DNA of 64,000 bases from Deltaproteobacteria bacterium (GCA_021780695.1 JAJXYD010000021.1:32873-96872), one strand, 5' to 3'. Shown: positions 15,781 to 28,671, numbered from the stretch's first letter. Numbers and translations: made by a program. The notes: generated from the sequence alone by a model not told the origin.

Positions 15781-17286
15781 TCAAACGTGAGAATTAAAAC
15801 GGCAGGACGCTGAATCTTTTTCCTCGAAACAATGTTTGCCTACCTCATCGTAGAATTTAACCGGGTAGTCCCCGTTAAAGCATGCCAGGCAGAAGGGATG
15901 ATCGTTGACATCGGTTCCTGTTGCCTCGAGCAACCCCTCGATGCTGAGATAGTTAAGCGAATCAAGGCCGATGTAGTCGCAGGTTTCCTTAACCGTATGC
16001 GAGGCGGCGATAAGTTCGCCCTTAGTGGAAAAGTCGATTCCGTAAGGGCAGGGGAAGCGGTGGGGCGGACAGCTGACAAGCATGTGTACTTCCTTGGCCC
16101 CGGCCAGACGCAACGAATTTATCCTTGTGCGGGTCGTGGTGCCCCGAATGATCGAGTCCTCGATCAGAAGAACGCTCTTGTCTTTTAGCAATCCACGCAC
16201 AGGGTTCAATTTGACTCTCACCTGGAATTGCCTCATCGCCTGGCTGGGTTGGATGAAAGTGCGGCCAACGTAATGATTGCGTATGACGCCCATCTCCAGC
16301 GGGATATTATTGGCCTGGGCAAACCCTATGGCCGCGTAGTTGCCCGAATCGGGGAAGGGCATGAGAAGGTCGGCGCCAACCGAGGGGTTTTCCTTGGCCA
16401 GAAGGCCTCCCAGCTTCTTTCTGAACATATAGACGTTCTGGTTGAAAATATTGCTGTCGGGCCTTGCGAAATAGATGAACTCGAAAATACAATGGGAAGG
16501 CCGCTTCTTGGGAAAAGGAAAAATCGAACGTAGCCCGTCTTCGTCTATAATGAGAATTTCTCCGGGTTCGACGTCCCTGATGTAGGCGGCCTCGACCAGG
16601 TCCAGGGCGCAGGTCTCCGAAGCCAGCACGTAGGCGCCGTCTTCGAGTTGGCCCAGGCATAGAGGCCTGAATCCGTTCGGATCCCTTACCCCTATTAGCG
16701 TGTCCTTGGTGCTCATAACCAGCGAGTAGGCCCCCTGTACCTTCTTTAAGGTCTCTACCAGGGCCTCTTCGAGACCGCTTGAGAGGTTTCTCGCCAAAAG
16801 GTGCATAAAAACTTCGGTATCCATCGTGGAGCGGAAAATCGCCCCCCCTTTTTCCAACTCGCGCCTGAGTTCGACGGCGTTTACAAGGTTGCCGTTGTGC
16901 CCGATGGCATAATGGTTATTGCCGTGAAAGACTACGAAAGGCTGCGCGTTGGCTCGAAGAGAGGAGCCCGTGGTGGAGTAGCGAACATGCCCTATGGCTA
17001 CATAGCCCCTTAGAGCTCTTAGGATATCTTCGTTAAATATTTCGTGGACCAACCCCATGCTCTTGTGGGTCGTTATACGGGCGCCGTCCGAGACGGCAAT
17101 GCCGGCGCTTTCCTGACCGCGATGCTGGAGTGCGTACAGACCGAAATAGGTGAGCTTGGCTGCGTCCTCATGGCCGAAAATACCAAAGATGCCGCACTCT
17201 TCCTTCTTCGACGGATTAAAGGGAGTCCAAATGCGCCGATTTGCCGAGGCTGTGATTTCGTGCCCGGGCAGCCTGTTTTCTGTCAC
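15781..17286 (-). CDS. purF: Amidophosphoribosyltransferase
   Basis: 501 residues, the usual length. The catalytic nucleophile Cys31 begins CGIFGIFGHEDAA, preceded by a 30-residue leader that is presumably removed, as in propeptide-containing PurF enzymes; a later non-ATG start cannot be excluded. Glutaminase motifs YALQHRGQESAGI, HVRYSTTG and HNGNLVN are present. The PRPP-binding loop VLLIEDSIIRGTTTRT is intact. Cysteines near the C-terminus (CDYIG, CLACFNGDYP) match the 4Fe-4S ligands of B. subtilis-type PurF. It makes phosphoribosylamine, the first step of purine synthesis. It follows carAB on the same strand. Confidence 0.95.
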   Translation of the reverse strand: MTENRLPGHEITASANRRIWTPFNPSKKEECGIFGIFGHEDAAKLTYFGLYALQHRGQESAGIAVSDGARITTHKSMGLVHEIFNEDILRALRGYVAIGHVRYSTTGSSLRANAQPFVVFHGNNHYAIGHNGNLVNAVELRRELEKGGAIFRSTMDTEVFMHLLARNLSSGLEEALVETLKKVQGAYSLVMSTKDTLIGVRDPNGFRPLCLGQLEDGAYVLASETCALDLVEAAYIRDVEPGEILIIDEDGLRSIFPFPKKRPSHCIFEFIYFARPDSNIFNQNVYMFRKKLGGLLAKENPSVGADLLMPFPDSGNYAAIGFAQANNIPLEMGVIRNHYVGRTFIQPSQAMRQFQVRVKLNPVRGLLKDKSVLLIEDSIIRGTTTRTRINSLRLAGAKEVHMLVSCPPHRFPCPYGIDFSTKGELIAASHTVKETCDYIGLDSLNYLSIEGLLEATGTDVNDHPFCLACFNGDYPVKFYDEVGKHCFEEKDSASCRFNSHV

Positions 17287-17433
17287 GGTTATATCCTTTT
17301 CGGGAAAAACATATTACGTAGCAAAAAGCCTACGGCAGTCATGGATGTTGCTTGCCAACACCCGGATTGAGGAAAATCTTTGGGAACGCGATCGAAATTT
17401 TCCTTCCGTCCCCCTCGTTTCCCGCTGCTTTTT

Positions 17434-20655
<3,222 letters not shown>

Positions 20656-20684
20656 TTAGCTCGGTTTCCTTGAATGCTCGCTCG

Positions 20685-21848
20685 TTATATGGCTGCTTGT
20701 ATCGCCGGCTTGTTTTTTTCCATCATCTCGATAAACCGGTCGAAAAGATAGGAAGCGTCATGAGGGCCGGGAGAGGCTTCCGGGTGATACTGCACACAAA
20801 AGGCCGGAATCTCCAGGTGTGCCATGCCCTCCAGCGTATTATCATTTAGGTTGATGTGCGTAAGCCTTACAGGCACTCGCGAAAGAGAATCCGGATCGAC
20901 GCAGAAACCATGGTTTTGGGATGTGATCTCGATTTTGCCGGTTGTAAGGTCTTTTACCGGCTGGTTTGCTCCCCTGTGGCCGAATTTGAGCTTGAAAGTC
21001 TTTCCCCCAAGCGCCAGCCCCATCATCTGGTGGCCAAGGCAAATACCGAATAGCGGTTTTTGCCCCAAGAGGGTGCGAACCGTTTCGATAACATAGTGGA
21101 CCGCGGCCGGGTCCCCGGGCCCGTTTGATAGGAAAATCCCGTCGGGCTCGCAGGCCAGGATCTCGGAGGCCGTGCTGCTTGCTGGAAATACGAGTACCTG
21201 ACAACCCGCACTTTCCAGCATTCGAAGAATATTGTACTTTATCCCGCAGTCAAGGGCCGCCACCCGCCATCTTGCGTCGCGCGCCGGCCACTGGGCCCTG
21301 TCCATTTCAACTCTTTTGCCGTTTTCCCACCGGTAAATCTTCTTGCAGGTCACTTCTTTGACAAGATCGATCCCGGTTAGCCCCGGGTAGGCCCGGACCT
21401 GTTCAAGCAACTCGGCCGTATCGGTCGTGTCGGTTGCGATAATTCCGCGCATAGCGCCCCTTACCCGCAAATGCCTGGTAAGGGCTCGCGTGTCTATGCC
21501 TTCAATACCGATTTTGCCGTGTTGGCTAAGAAAATCGGCCAGGGAACTCTCGCTTCGCCAGTTGCTTACAAAATCCTGGTACTCCTTTACGATGAAACCT
21601 TCCACCTGTATGGCGGCCGATTCCATGTCCTCGCGATTTATTCCGTAGGTTCCGGTTAAAGGATAGGTCATCGTGACGATCTGGCCCTTGTAGGAAGGAT
21701 CGGTCAGCACCTCCTCATAGCCGGTCATGCTGGTGTTGAATACAACTTCTCCCAGCGTTCTGCCGCTGCCCGCAAAACCGTATCCATGAAAAACGGTCCC
21801 GTCCTCGAGCAAGAGAACTGCCTTTGGGCGATTCCAGGGAAGGCTCAT
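20685..21848 (-). CDS. carA: Carbamoyl-phosphate synthase small (glutaminase) subunit
   Basis: 387 residues. The N-terminal CarA-specific domain (LLLEDGTVFHGYGFAGSGRTLGEVVFNTSMTGYEEVLTDPSY) is followed by a class I glutaminase with the nucleophile in FGICLGHQMMGLALGG and the His/Glu pair in VQYHPEASPGPHDASYLFDRF. It releases ammonia from glutamine for CarB. It is first in the carA-carB unit, with a plausible sigma-70 promoter just upstream. No PyrR-type attenuator or other leader structure is seen; the leader is only about 25 bases. Confidence 0.97.
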   Translation of the reverse strand: MSLPWNRPKAVLLLEDGTVFHGYGFAGSGRTLGEVVFNTSMTGYEEVLTDPSYKGQIVTMTYPLTGTYGINREDMESAAIQVEGFIVKEYQDFVSNWRSESSLADFLSQHGKIGIEGIDTRALTRHLRVRGAMRGIIATDTTDTAELLEQVRAYPGLTGIDLVKEVTCKKIYRWENGKRVEMDRAQWPARDARWRVAALDCGIKYNILRMLESAGCQVLVFPASSTASEILACEPDGIFLSNGPGDPAAVHYVIETVRTLLGQKPLFGICLGHQMMGLALGGKTFKLKFGHRGANQPVKDLTTGKIEITSQNHGFCVDPDSLSRVPVRLTHINLNDNTLEGMAHLEIPAFCVQYHPEASPGPHDASYLFDRFIEMMEKNKPAIQAAI

Positions 21849-21870
21849 AAAAAGTTCCTCGCAAATTCAA

Positions 21871-21900
21871 TTTTACATTGAAAATTCAATTTATTCCAAA
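21871..21900 (-). promoter_or_regulatory. Promoter candidate for carAB
   Basis: On the minus strand, TTGGAA (21900-21895) and TAAAAT (21876-21871) are separated by 18 bases, about 22 bases before the carA start. The spacer contains a directly repeated AATTCAATTT-like sequence that could be an operator. Confidence 0.45.
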
Positions 21901-22135
21901 GACATTCCTGACACCCAATTGTAACGGGTATGCGCAAAATGGCAAACTTTTATAGAACCCCGCGATGTTCAGCCCGCCATACTATGATAAAGTAGCGGCT
22001 GGATGCAATAAAGAGTTTGCTCTAAAATTAAACCCGCCGCCCGGACACCCGGAGCGCTCGGGTGGGGATTACACATTTGCCTTCCCCCCGCGTCTATGCC
22101 GGCGACTGTTCCCAATAGGTGCCGAAGGAATAATA

Positions 22136-24688
22136 ATGAACGAAATAGACTACATCGCGCTATGCTCCCGGTATTTCGCCATTCTTCTGCGAAAAGATCC
22201 GGCCTGCAAGGATTGGCTCCTTGGGGATGCAAACATTAGGCGTAAATACCCTCTTGCGGTCCTCTATTCGGACCTTCGAGACCTTGCCTCCAAGGCGGGT
22301 TGCTTTAACGACCTGGTCCGGCTCTTTCGCCGCTTTAAACAACTGCATTTTTTACGCATAGGCGCAAGAGATTTTTGCCGCTACGCGGAACTTTCCGAGA
22401 CCACCGGGCAGCTTAGCGACCTGGCTTCGGTGTCGCTCCAGGTTGGCCTTGAGCTCCTCTCGGCCCATCCCGACTGGTGGGCGGCCTACGAAGACCCGGG
22501 TATTTTGCGCCGCCTTGATTGCCCCGTGCCTCTTGTCATTTTAGGTTTGGGAAAACTGGGCGGCCACGAGTTAAATTACGTCTCCGATGTCGATCTCGTG
22601 TTCCTCTACCCCGACCGCGAAGACGCCGCCCCGGCGCGGTTGCTTAGCCTTCTTATCCATCGGCTCTCCAGGCTTCTGTCCGACCAGTTCGAGGGGGACC
22701 GTGTCTTCCAGGTCGATTTCCGCCTGCGCCCCGGAGGCAAGGAAGGCGTGCTCGCTCATTCGATCGATGCAGCCCTCGACCACTATCTTCTGCACGGCAA
22801 ATCCTGGGAGCGCCAGATGCTCCTCAAGTGCCGGCCCGTTGCGGGAGATCGCTCCGAAGGAAACAGCTTTGTTCGTGAAGTCCGTCCGTTTGTGTTCCGA
22901 AGATTTCTCGATTTTCAGGCCCTTGCGGAAATAAAGGCGATGCGCAACCGCGTCCTGGAGGAGGCCCGCCGCTTCCATCCGGGTGCCCGGGGCTACGATG
23001 TAAAGCTTGGCGTAGGGGGTATACGGGAGATAGAATTTCTCGTTCAGTCGCTACAGCTTATTTACGGGGGGCGAAAGCCCCAGCTTGACGAACCTAATAC
23101 TCTTTGCTGCCTAAATAAGCTCTCGGAGCTTGGCCTGCTGCCCGCTCAGACGGCCTCCGATCTGAAGGATTCCTATATTTTCCTCAGAAACCTCGAACAC
23201 CGCGTTCAACTCGATCAAAACCGTCATACCCAGCGGATGCCCCTCGGCGAAGATGCCCGCATGAGGCTCACTCTGGCGATGGGCTTCGAAGATGATGAAA
23301 AAGCCTTCCTCGATGCCCTGAAATGTCACTCTCAGTTCGTAAACGCGGCCTTCCTCGATCTTTTTGGGGAAAAACCGGTCGCCTCCACTCGTTTTGCACA
23401 GGGCGATTTGGAAAAAGCCAAACCCGGCTTCCCGCCCGCCGTGGATTCGTACTTTAAAAAAGTCGCCCGCCGACCCGGACTCATGAAGCTTTTCTCCACC
23501 GGCGAGCCCTGGGTTGAGCCCTTCTGCAGACTGATCGCATCGAGTGTCTTCGCTTCCTCGCTTCTTTCCCTAAACCCCGCACTGGTCGAGGGCTGCACCG
23601 CGCAATTCGAATCCGCCGCCCAATGGGAGATGTCCGCTTCGGAGCTTGTCGCCAGGGCAGGGGACTACGCCGAAAAACTGGAATGGATAAGGAAGCTGAA
23701 AAACGAACGCACTCTAAGTCTTGCCCTGGTCGATCTGGAGGGCGAAATAGATTTCGCCGATCTTGAAACCGAACTGAGTGCTCTTGCCGGCTTTGTCGTT
23801 CGAAAAACTCTTTCCACTGTCCTTGAAAATCTCGGTTTGCCTGAGGACCTGCCGCTTTCCATACTCGCCATGGGAAAGTTTGGCAGCTCTGAAATGAGTT
23901 ATCTCTCCGACCTTGACCTGGTTTTCGTTTACGCGCCCCCATCCGGGGACGCCGTGATCCCTTCGGATGTCGTCCGCCTCATTCAGCGCCTCATGAACAT
24001 GCTCCAGGTCCCTCTGGCCGAAGGCCCGGGCTATCCCATGGACGTAAGACTGCGACCCACGGGAACTCACGGCCCGCTCGCCGTGACGGAAAAATCCTGG
24101 CTCGAATATTACAAAAAAGCCGATATATGGGAGATCCAGGCCCTGCTCAGGATGCGCCACATTGCCGGAAACGATTGCCTCGGACGACGGCTCGAAGAAA
24201 AGAGCGTGCAAATCTGCTCGGCCCCCAGGCTCGCCGAATCTGTGTGGCCGCGGATTTGTCATTTGCGGGGCCGCATGGAAAGGGAACGTGGCGGCGAAAA
24301 CGGCGGGGAAATCGACTTGAAGCTCGGTTCTGGCGGCCTGAGCGATGTTGAATTTATTGTCCAGGGCCAACTGCTGACTGGGATCTTGCCCGTAGCCTCA
24401 TTGGCCGGCCGGCCGGTGCGCCAGATCGTCGAACAATTCTCCAAAAGCGACCCAAGGCCCGAGGCGCAAAAACTTGCGGGCATGTTTGAGGCCCTGCGCG
24501 CTCTGGACCACAGAGTGAGGCTGCATAAAAACGCGAGTTCGGCAAAGCTCGATCAAAGCAGCTTCGAGGCAATGGTGTGCCTCGGGCTCTGGCCCCCTCG
24601 CGGCGATGGCCGCCAGATCGAATCCTGGCAGGACGTTCTGCATCTAAAAAGGCAGATAAGGGCCGTCTTCAGCCTCTTTTGCCCTTAA
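22136..24688 (+). CDS. glnE: Glutamine synthetase adenylyltransferase/deadenylylase
   Basis: 850 residues from ATG 22136, which has GAAGGAA upstream; the frame is open to 21965 but that part is unlike the family. It carries two nucleotidyltransferase domains: GLGKLGGHELNYVSDVDLVF (metal Asp residues near 151 and 153) and AMGKFGSSEMSYLSDLDLVFVY (near 575-597). Each is followed by a GlnE helical part with the expected VDFRLRPGGKEG / MDVRLRPTGTHG strands and KLGVGGIREIEFLVQ / KLGSGGLSDVEFIVQ motifs. It adds or removes AMP on glutamine synthetase in response to PII. It is slightly shorter than the roughly 945-residue E. coli enzyme. It is divergent from carA, linking glutamine supply with its use. 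Confidence 0.93.
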   Translation: MNEIDYIALCSRYFAILLRKDPACKDWLLGDANIRRKYPLAVLYSDLRDLASKAGCFNDLVRLFRRFKQLHFLRIGARDFCRYAELSETTGQLSDLASVSLQVGLELLSAHPDWWAAYEDPGILRRLDCPVPLVILGLGKLGGHELNYVSDVDLVFLYPDREDAAPARLLSLLIHRLSRLLSDQFEGDRVFQVDFRLRPGGKEGVLAHSIDAALDHYLLHGKSWERQMLLKCRPVAGDRSEGNSFVREVRPFVFRRFLDFQALAEIKAMRNRVLEEARRFHPGARGYDVKLGVGGIREIEFLVQSLQLIYGGRKPQLDEPNTLCCLNKLSELGLLPAQTASDLKDSYIFLRNLEHRVQLDQNRHTQRMPLGEDARMRLTLAMGFEDDEKAFLDALKCHSQFVNAAFLDLFGEKPVASTRFAQGDLEKAKPGFPPAVDSYFKKVARRPGLMKLFSTGEPWVEPFCRLIASSVFASSLLSLNPALVEGCTAQFESAAQWEMSASELVARAGDYAEKLEWIRKLKNERTLSLALVDLEGEIDFADLETELSALAGFVVRKTLSTVLENLGLPEDLPLSILAMGKFGSSEMSYLSDLDLVFVYAPPSGDAVIPSDVVRLIQRLMNMLQVPLAEGPGYPMDVRLRPTGTHGPLAVTEKSWLEYYKKADIWEIQALLRMRHIAGNDCLGRRLEEKSVQICSAPRLAESVWPRICHLRGRMERERGGENGGEIDLKLGSGGLSDVEFIVQGQLLTGILPVASLAGRPVRQIVEQFSKSDPRPEAQKLAGMFEALRALDHRVRLHKNASSAKLDQSSFEAMVCLGLWPPRGDGRQIESWQDVLHLKRQIRAVFSLFCP

Positions 24689-24723
24689 AGGACAAGTTGG
24701 TCTTTGAAAAAGTGAAAAATCCC

Positions 24724-24741
24724 TCCGGATCGACAACCGGA
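24724..24741 (+). terminator. Short hairpin after glnE
   Basis: TCCGG (24724-24728) and CCGGA (24737-24741), followed by CCGCTCTTATTT, lie in the 64-bp gap between the convergent ends of glnE and glpD. The stem is short. Confidence 0.3.
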
Positions 24742-24752
24742 ACCGCTCTTAT

Positions 24753-26312
24753 TTAATCCTGTCGTCGCTGCGGGCAATGGTGGGCGCGCCACATCCTCAA
24801 ATAATCCTCGATCTCCTTGTCCCACTGCGCGTCGCTCCACGACATAACCGGCCCGCATAAAGCCCGAATCTCATCGAGATGAGCCTTTCCTCCTTCGGGA
24901 AGCAAAAGGCCGATCCTGACCCGTCGAAGCAACAAATCATCGAGGTGGCGGATTTTTTCGCGGGCTGCCGCATGGGGCAGTTCCGCCAGAATGGTTTGAG
25001 TCCCGGCAATGACCCGAAGATGCTTTTCCGGTGCATTTGCCAGCATGACGGATGCTTGCCTGCCGTAGCGTCCCCATAGCCTTTGGTGAGTTTCAAAAGA
25101 AAGACCAGGCGGAGTCGCTTCCCCTGTCCAGGGCTCGAAGATCGGCTCAATTGCCTCGCTTAAGCCCTTTGAGGGAAGATAGTCCCTCGCCGCGGAAAGC
25201 GCATCCCTGGCCAACACTCTGAAAGTCGTGAGCTTTCCGCCCGTAACGGTCACAAGCCCCCTGTCCGTCCATATCACATGCTCTCTGGATTCCCTGTCCG
25301 CGCTAACCTTGCCTTCGCTTACAACGGGCCGTACTCCGGCAAAACTCGACAGGGCATCCGCGCTTGTCAGTCTTAGGGAAGGGAAAATCGTGTTTATTCC
25401 CTCCAGAAGATAGGCGACCTCCTCCTCTGAGGCAAAGGGTTCCTCGCTAAGGGCCCCCTGGTGATCGATGTCCGTTGTCCCAACCAGTATGCCCCCCTCC
25501 CATGGGAAGGCAAACTGCTGCCTGCCGTCTTTTGGGCTAAAAAAGCTCACCGCCGTTTCGATGGGAATTAACTCCTTGGGGAAAATGAGATGGCTTCCTC
25601 TTAGAGGCCGCAAATGCTTGTTCTTCTCGGGCGAAGGGTGCAAACCCTCCGCCCATACGCCCGTTGCGTTGATTACCAGACGCGTTTTGACACATGCCGC
25701 CTCCTTGCTCTCGGTATCCTCGAGAAAAACTCCACAGACCTCTCCACGAAAGTCCCGTTCGAGGCCCGTTACCCGGGTGTAGTTAAGAGCCAATCCTCCG
25801 GAGCGCTCTGCCGTACCGATAAGACTCAGCACCAGGCGAGCATCGTCAACCTGTGCGTCTGTAAAGCTAAAGCCGCCTTTAAGACCCTGCCTTGCAACCA
25901 GCGACTCGATTTTCATATAAGCGCGCCTGCCGTAATAGCGATAAGACCGCTTCCCCGAAATCAGGTCGTAAATGGTCAGGCCGATTCCCATCGTCCACGC
26001 CCCCGGCTTTAGGCCCTTGTAAATGGGCAGACGAAATTCGAGCCGCTTCACCAGGCCGGGAGCTTCCCGGATAAGCCTTTCCCGCTCCCGTACCGATTCG
26101 CGGGTAAGTGCGAATTTTCCCTCTTTTAGGTATCTCAAACCCCCATGCACGAGTTTGGACGACCGACTGGAGGTCCCCCAGGCGAAATCCTTCTGTTCGA
26201 CCAGAAGTGCTTTTAAGCCTCTCCTTGTGGATTCCCGGAAAACGCCCGCCCCTGTTACGCCCCCGCCCACAACCACTATGTCCCAGTCGCTTTCGATGGA
26301 TCTAAGGCTCAT
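24753..26312 (-). CDS. glpD: FAD-dependent glycerol-3-phosphate dehydrogenase
   Basis: 519 residues. The FAD-binding motif DIVVVGGGVTGAGVFRESTRRGLKALLVEQKDFAWGTSSRSSKLVHGGLRYL is the GlpD/GlpA signature. VTGGKLTTFRVLARDAL is the conserved second FAD contact. The C-terminal domain is present at full length. It oxidises sn-glycerol 3-phosphate to DHAP at the membrane with quinone as acceptor. The start overlaps the end of the FadR-like regulator gene by 11 bases, so the two are translated from one mRNA. Across the divergent promoter lie a kinase and an alkyl-DHAP-synthase-like enzyme, so its DHAP may feed an ether-lipid-type reaction; the family alone would also allow plain glycerol use. Confidence 0.92.
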   Translation of the reverse strand: MSLRSIESDWDIVVVGGGVTGAGVFRESTRRGLKALLVEQKDFAWGTSSRSSKLVHGGLRYLKEGKFALTRESVRERERLIREAPGLVKRLEFRLPIYKGLKPGAWTMGIGLTIYDLISGKRSYRYYGRRAYMKIESLVARQGLKGGFSFTDAQVDDARLVLSLIGTAERSGGLALNYTRVTGLERDFRGEVCGVFLEDTESKEAACVKTRLVINATGVWAEGLHPSPEKNKHLRPLRGSHLIFPKELIPIETAVSFFSPKDGRQQFAFPWEGGILVGTTDIDHQGALSEEPFASEEEVAYLLEGINTIFPSLRLTSADALSSFAGVRPVVSEGKVSADRESREHVIWTDRGLVTVTGGKLTTFRVLARDALSAARDYLPSKGLSEAIEPIFEPWTGEATPPGLSFETHQRLWGRYGRQASVMLANAPEKHLRVIAGTQTILAELPHAAAREKIRHLDDLLLRRVRIGLLLPEGGKAHLDEIRALCGPVMSWSDAQWDKEIEDYLRMWRAHHCPQRRQD

Positions 26313-27009
26313 TTCCCATCGCTCCCATGTGAGATTTCCACAATGCTCCTACTTCCGACATTACATGGCGTACTCGCTCTTCGACACCGATCCCGTCGCG
26401 CTTTACAACCAGATCCAAAAGTTCGGCGTAATAGAGCGCGGAAAGCCTGCGGGCCTTCAGGTTGAGAAAATAGTCCAGTCCCCACTGCCTGTACATCAAG
26501 GTAAAATCATTGAAGATGATGCGGAAAAACGGATTCCCCGAATCGGTTGCCGTCTCCAGTTGCAGTCCCCAGTCGTAATTGACGAAATCTTGCGCGGTGT
26601 CGGGAAGGTCTTGGGCTAAAGAAAGATAGCCTTCCAGATCGCTCGGCCGGTTTTCTACCGCCTTTCTTGAAATCGAGGGCAGTATCACCGAACGCAAATC
26701 GAGAAAATAGCCGATAAAATTGCCCGGGACCCGGTCGGCAAGCCGCGTCATGGTCGCAATTACCCCCATGCCGCCTTGCCTCATGTAATCCCTTACCATC
26801 GTCGGTTTTCCGTGCTGAATATCAAACCACCCGTCACGTGCCATCCTCTGGAGCGCTTCCCGCAGTGTCGGGCGCGTTACCCCAACCTTTTCGGCCAACT
26901 CGCGCTCCGGGGGTATAGGGCTTCCCGGAGGATATTCTCCTGCCAGGATCGCGCTAAAAAGACAGCTCTCCGCATGCTGGGCCGGCTTTATCGGTTTTTG
27001 TGAAATCAT
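26302..27009 (-). CDS. FadR-like GntR-family transcriptional regulator
   Basis: 235 residues from ATG 27009, with GGAG about ten bases before it; an in-frame ATG at 27048 is less likely. An N-terminal winged helix (SPIPPERELAEKVGVTRPTLREALQRMARDGWFDIQHGKPTMV) is followed by an all-helical ligand domain. The similarity is specifically to E. coli FadR: GVTRPTLREALQRMARDGWFDIQHGKPT closely follows the FadR helix-turn-helix, and the C-terminal part aligns by eye (RSVILPSISRKA, NYDWGLQLETATDSGNPFFRIIFN). FadR binds long-chain acyl-CoA. It is co-transcribed with glpD and faces a palindrome resembling a FadR site, so it probably controls both divergent operons. A FadR-type protein outside the gammaproteobacteria suggests transfer. 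Confidence 0.88.
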   Translation of the reverse strand: MISQKPIKPAQHAESCLFSAILAGEYPPGSPIPPERELAEKVGVTRPTLREALQRMARDGWFDIQHGKPTMVRDYMRQGGMGVIATMTRLADRVPGNFIGYFLDLRSVILPSISRKAVENRPSDLEGYLSLAQDLPDTAQDFVNYDWGLQLETATDSGNPFFRIIFNDFTLMYRQWGLDYFLNLKARRLSALYYAELLDLVVKRDGIGVEERVRHVMSEVGALWKSHMGAMGNEP

Positions 27010-27059
27010 CGTTGCTTTCTCCAAACAAAGCCTGAAAAATACTTTCAATCTGGTCGCAA

Positions 27060-27083
27060 ATCTGGTAAGAGGTCTTACCAGAT
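27060..27083. promoter_or_regulatory. FadR-type operator palindrome between divergent operons
   Basis: Arms ATCTGGTAAGA (27060-27070) and TCTTACCAGAT (27073-27083) are perfect complements separated by GG. Read on the minus strand, positions 27083-27067 match the E. coli FadR consensus AACTGGTCAGACCAGTT at 13 of 17 bases, including TGGT-N2-GACC. An additional half-site ATCTGGTCG lies at 27048-27056. The palindrome is centred in the 103-bp gap between the regulator and kinase starts. Confidence 0.75.
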
Positions 27084-27112
27084 GATTTTCACCTTGTCAA
27101 GATAGAGGAGAA

Positions 27113-28666
27113 ATGAGCTTGGAACCTGCCGTTCTTGCTATCGACTGCGGCACCCAGAGCCTGCGGGTACTTCTTTTTTCCGAGTCCGGAGAGCTTTTGG
27201 ATTCGGTAAAAATCGAGTATGAACCCTATTTTAGCGCCAGTCCGGGGTGGGCCGAACAGGACCCGGAAGTCTTTTGGAAAGCTCTGGTAAATGCCTGCAG
27301 GGGCCTTAAGGCAAAAAATCCCCTCGGCTTTGAGGCCATAAGGGGGGTTGGAGTTACTACGCAGCGGGCGACGATGATCAATCTGGATATTTACGGCAAT
27401 CCCCTGCGGCCTGCTCTCATATGGCTCGACCGCCGAAAAGCCGTGGATAGAATACCCTTTAAAAGTCTGATTTATCCCTTTTTAAAAATTGCGGGGCTGC
27501 AAAAGGCGATCTCGCGTGCCTACGAAGACGGTAAATGTAACTGGATCCGGCAAAATCAGCCTCAATTGTGGAAAAACACCCATAAATACGTGCAGGTATC
27601 GGGGTTTCTCAACTACCGCCTGACCGGTGAATTTAGAGATTCCATCGCCTCACAGATCGGACACCTTCCCTTTGATTACCGGAAAATGTGCTGGAGCGGC
27701 CGCTTCCATTTTTTATCCCTGCTCTTTCCCGTGGAGAGGGAAAAACTTCCCGAACTGGTTCGCCCGGCGAACCCGATAGGCCAAATTTGCCGCCAGGCCG
27801 CGGCCGAAACCGGCCTCAAGCTTGGCCTTCCCGTTATAGCCTGCGGTTCGGACAAGGGGTGCGAAACGCTGGGTATGGGCGTTGTCGATAACAAAACCGC
27901 CAGCCTCAGTTTCGGTACTACAGCGACCGTGCAGATCACGAGCAGTTCCTATTTTGAACCTTTGGCGATGATGCCGCCTTATCCCGCGCCAATTCCAAAA
28001 CACTATAATCCTGAAATCGAAATTTTTCGCGGCTACTGGATGATCACCTGGTTTAAAAACCAGTTTGCCCATAAGGAAGTGGAACTTGCCGCTAAAAAAG
28101 GAACCGCGCCCGAAATCGAACTCGATGCGCTTCTGGACCAGTGCCCGCCGGGGGCCGGAGGGCTTGTCGTTCAGCCCTACTGGGGGCCTGGGTTGAACCA
28201 TCCGGATGCCAAAGGCGTGATTATGGGCTTTAGCGATGTCCACACCAGGGCACATGTCTATAGGGCCGTAGTCGAAGGGCTGGCTTTTGCTCTTCTGGAG
28301 GGTGTCCAGATTCTCGAAAAGCGCGGGAAAACCCGTATCTGCAAGCTGGCCGCATCCGGGGGCGCTTCGCAGAGCAATCAAATCTGTCAGATATCGGCCG
28401 ACATCTTCAACCGGCCTCTCGTGCGCGGAAGAACCACCGAAACCTCAGGACTGGGGGCGGCCATCATAACAGCCTGCGGTGTTGGAATTTACCCCTCCAT
28501 TTCCGTAGCGATGAACAACATGGTGGCCTATGAGGCGACTTTTGAACCCGACCAGACCAACGCATCGATCTACCGTGAACTTTTTAATCGGGTCTATCTA
28601 AAAATCTATCCGTCTCTTAGCCCCCTTTATAAAGAAATAGAAGCGATTAGTGCGAAAGGGAACTAA
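27113..28666 (+). CDS. FGGY-family carbohydrate/polyol kinase
   Basis: 517 residues, normal for the family. The first ATPase motif VLAIDCGTQSLRVLLFSESGELL, the WAEQDPEVFWKAL segment, the SLSFGTTATVQI phosphate loop and the C-terminal signature ASGGASQSNQICQISADIFNRPL are all present. FGGY kinases phosphorylate glycerol, xylulose, gluconate and similar substrates. The sequence does not closely follow GlpK, so the substrate is open. Its partners (alkyl-DHAP-synthase-like enzyme, GlpD, FadR-like regulator) make glycerol, dihydroxyacetone or an alkylglycerol more likely than a pentose; this is inference. AGAGGAG precedes the start, and the next gene begins five bases after its stop. Confidence 0.85.
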   Translation: MSLEPAVLAIDCGTQSLRVLLFSESGELLDSVKIEYEPYFSASPGWAEQDPEVFWKALVNACRGLKAKNPLGFEAIRGVGVTTQRATMINLDIYGNPLRPALIWLDRRKAVDRIPFKSLIYPFLKIAGLQKAISRAYEDGKCNWIRQNQPQLWKNTHKYVQVSGFLNYRLTGEFRDSIASQIGHLPFDYRKMCWSGRFHFLSLLFPVEREKLPELVRPANPIGQICRQAAAETGLKLGLPVIACGSDKGCETLGMGVVDNKTASLSFGTTATVQITSSSYFEPLAMMPPYPAPIPKHYNPEIEIFRGYWMITWFKNQFAHKEVELAAKKGTAPEIELDALLDQCPPGAGGLVVQPYWGPGLNHPDAKGVIMGFSDVHTRAHVYRAVVEGLAFALLEGVQILEKRGKTRICKLAASGGASQSNQICQISADIFNRPLVRGRTTETSGLGAAIITACGVGIYPSISVAMNNMVAYEATFEPDQTNASIYRELFNRVYLKIYPSLSPLYKEIEAISAKGN

Positions 28667-28671
28667 AGCAG

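Noticed and set aside
21865..21894. Repeated AAATTCAATTT as a riboswitch or CRISPR-like repeat
   Set aside because: Only two short copies overlapping the carAB promoter; more simply part of an AT-rich promoter or operator.
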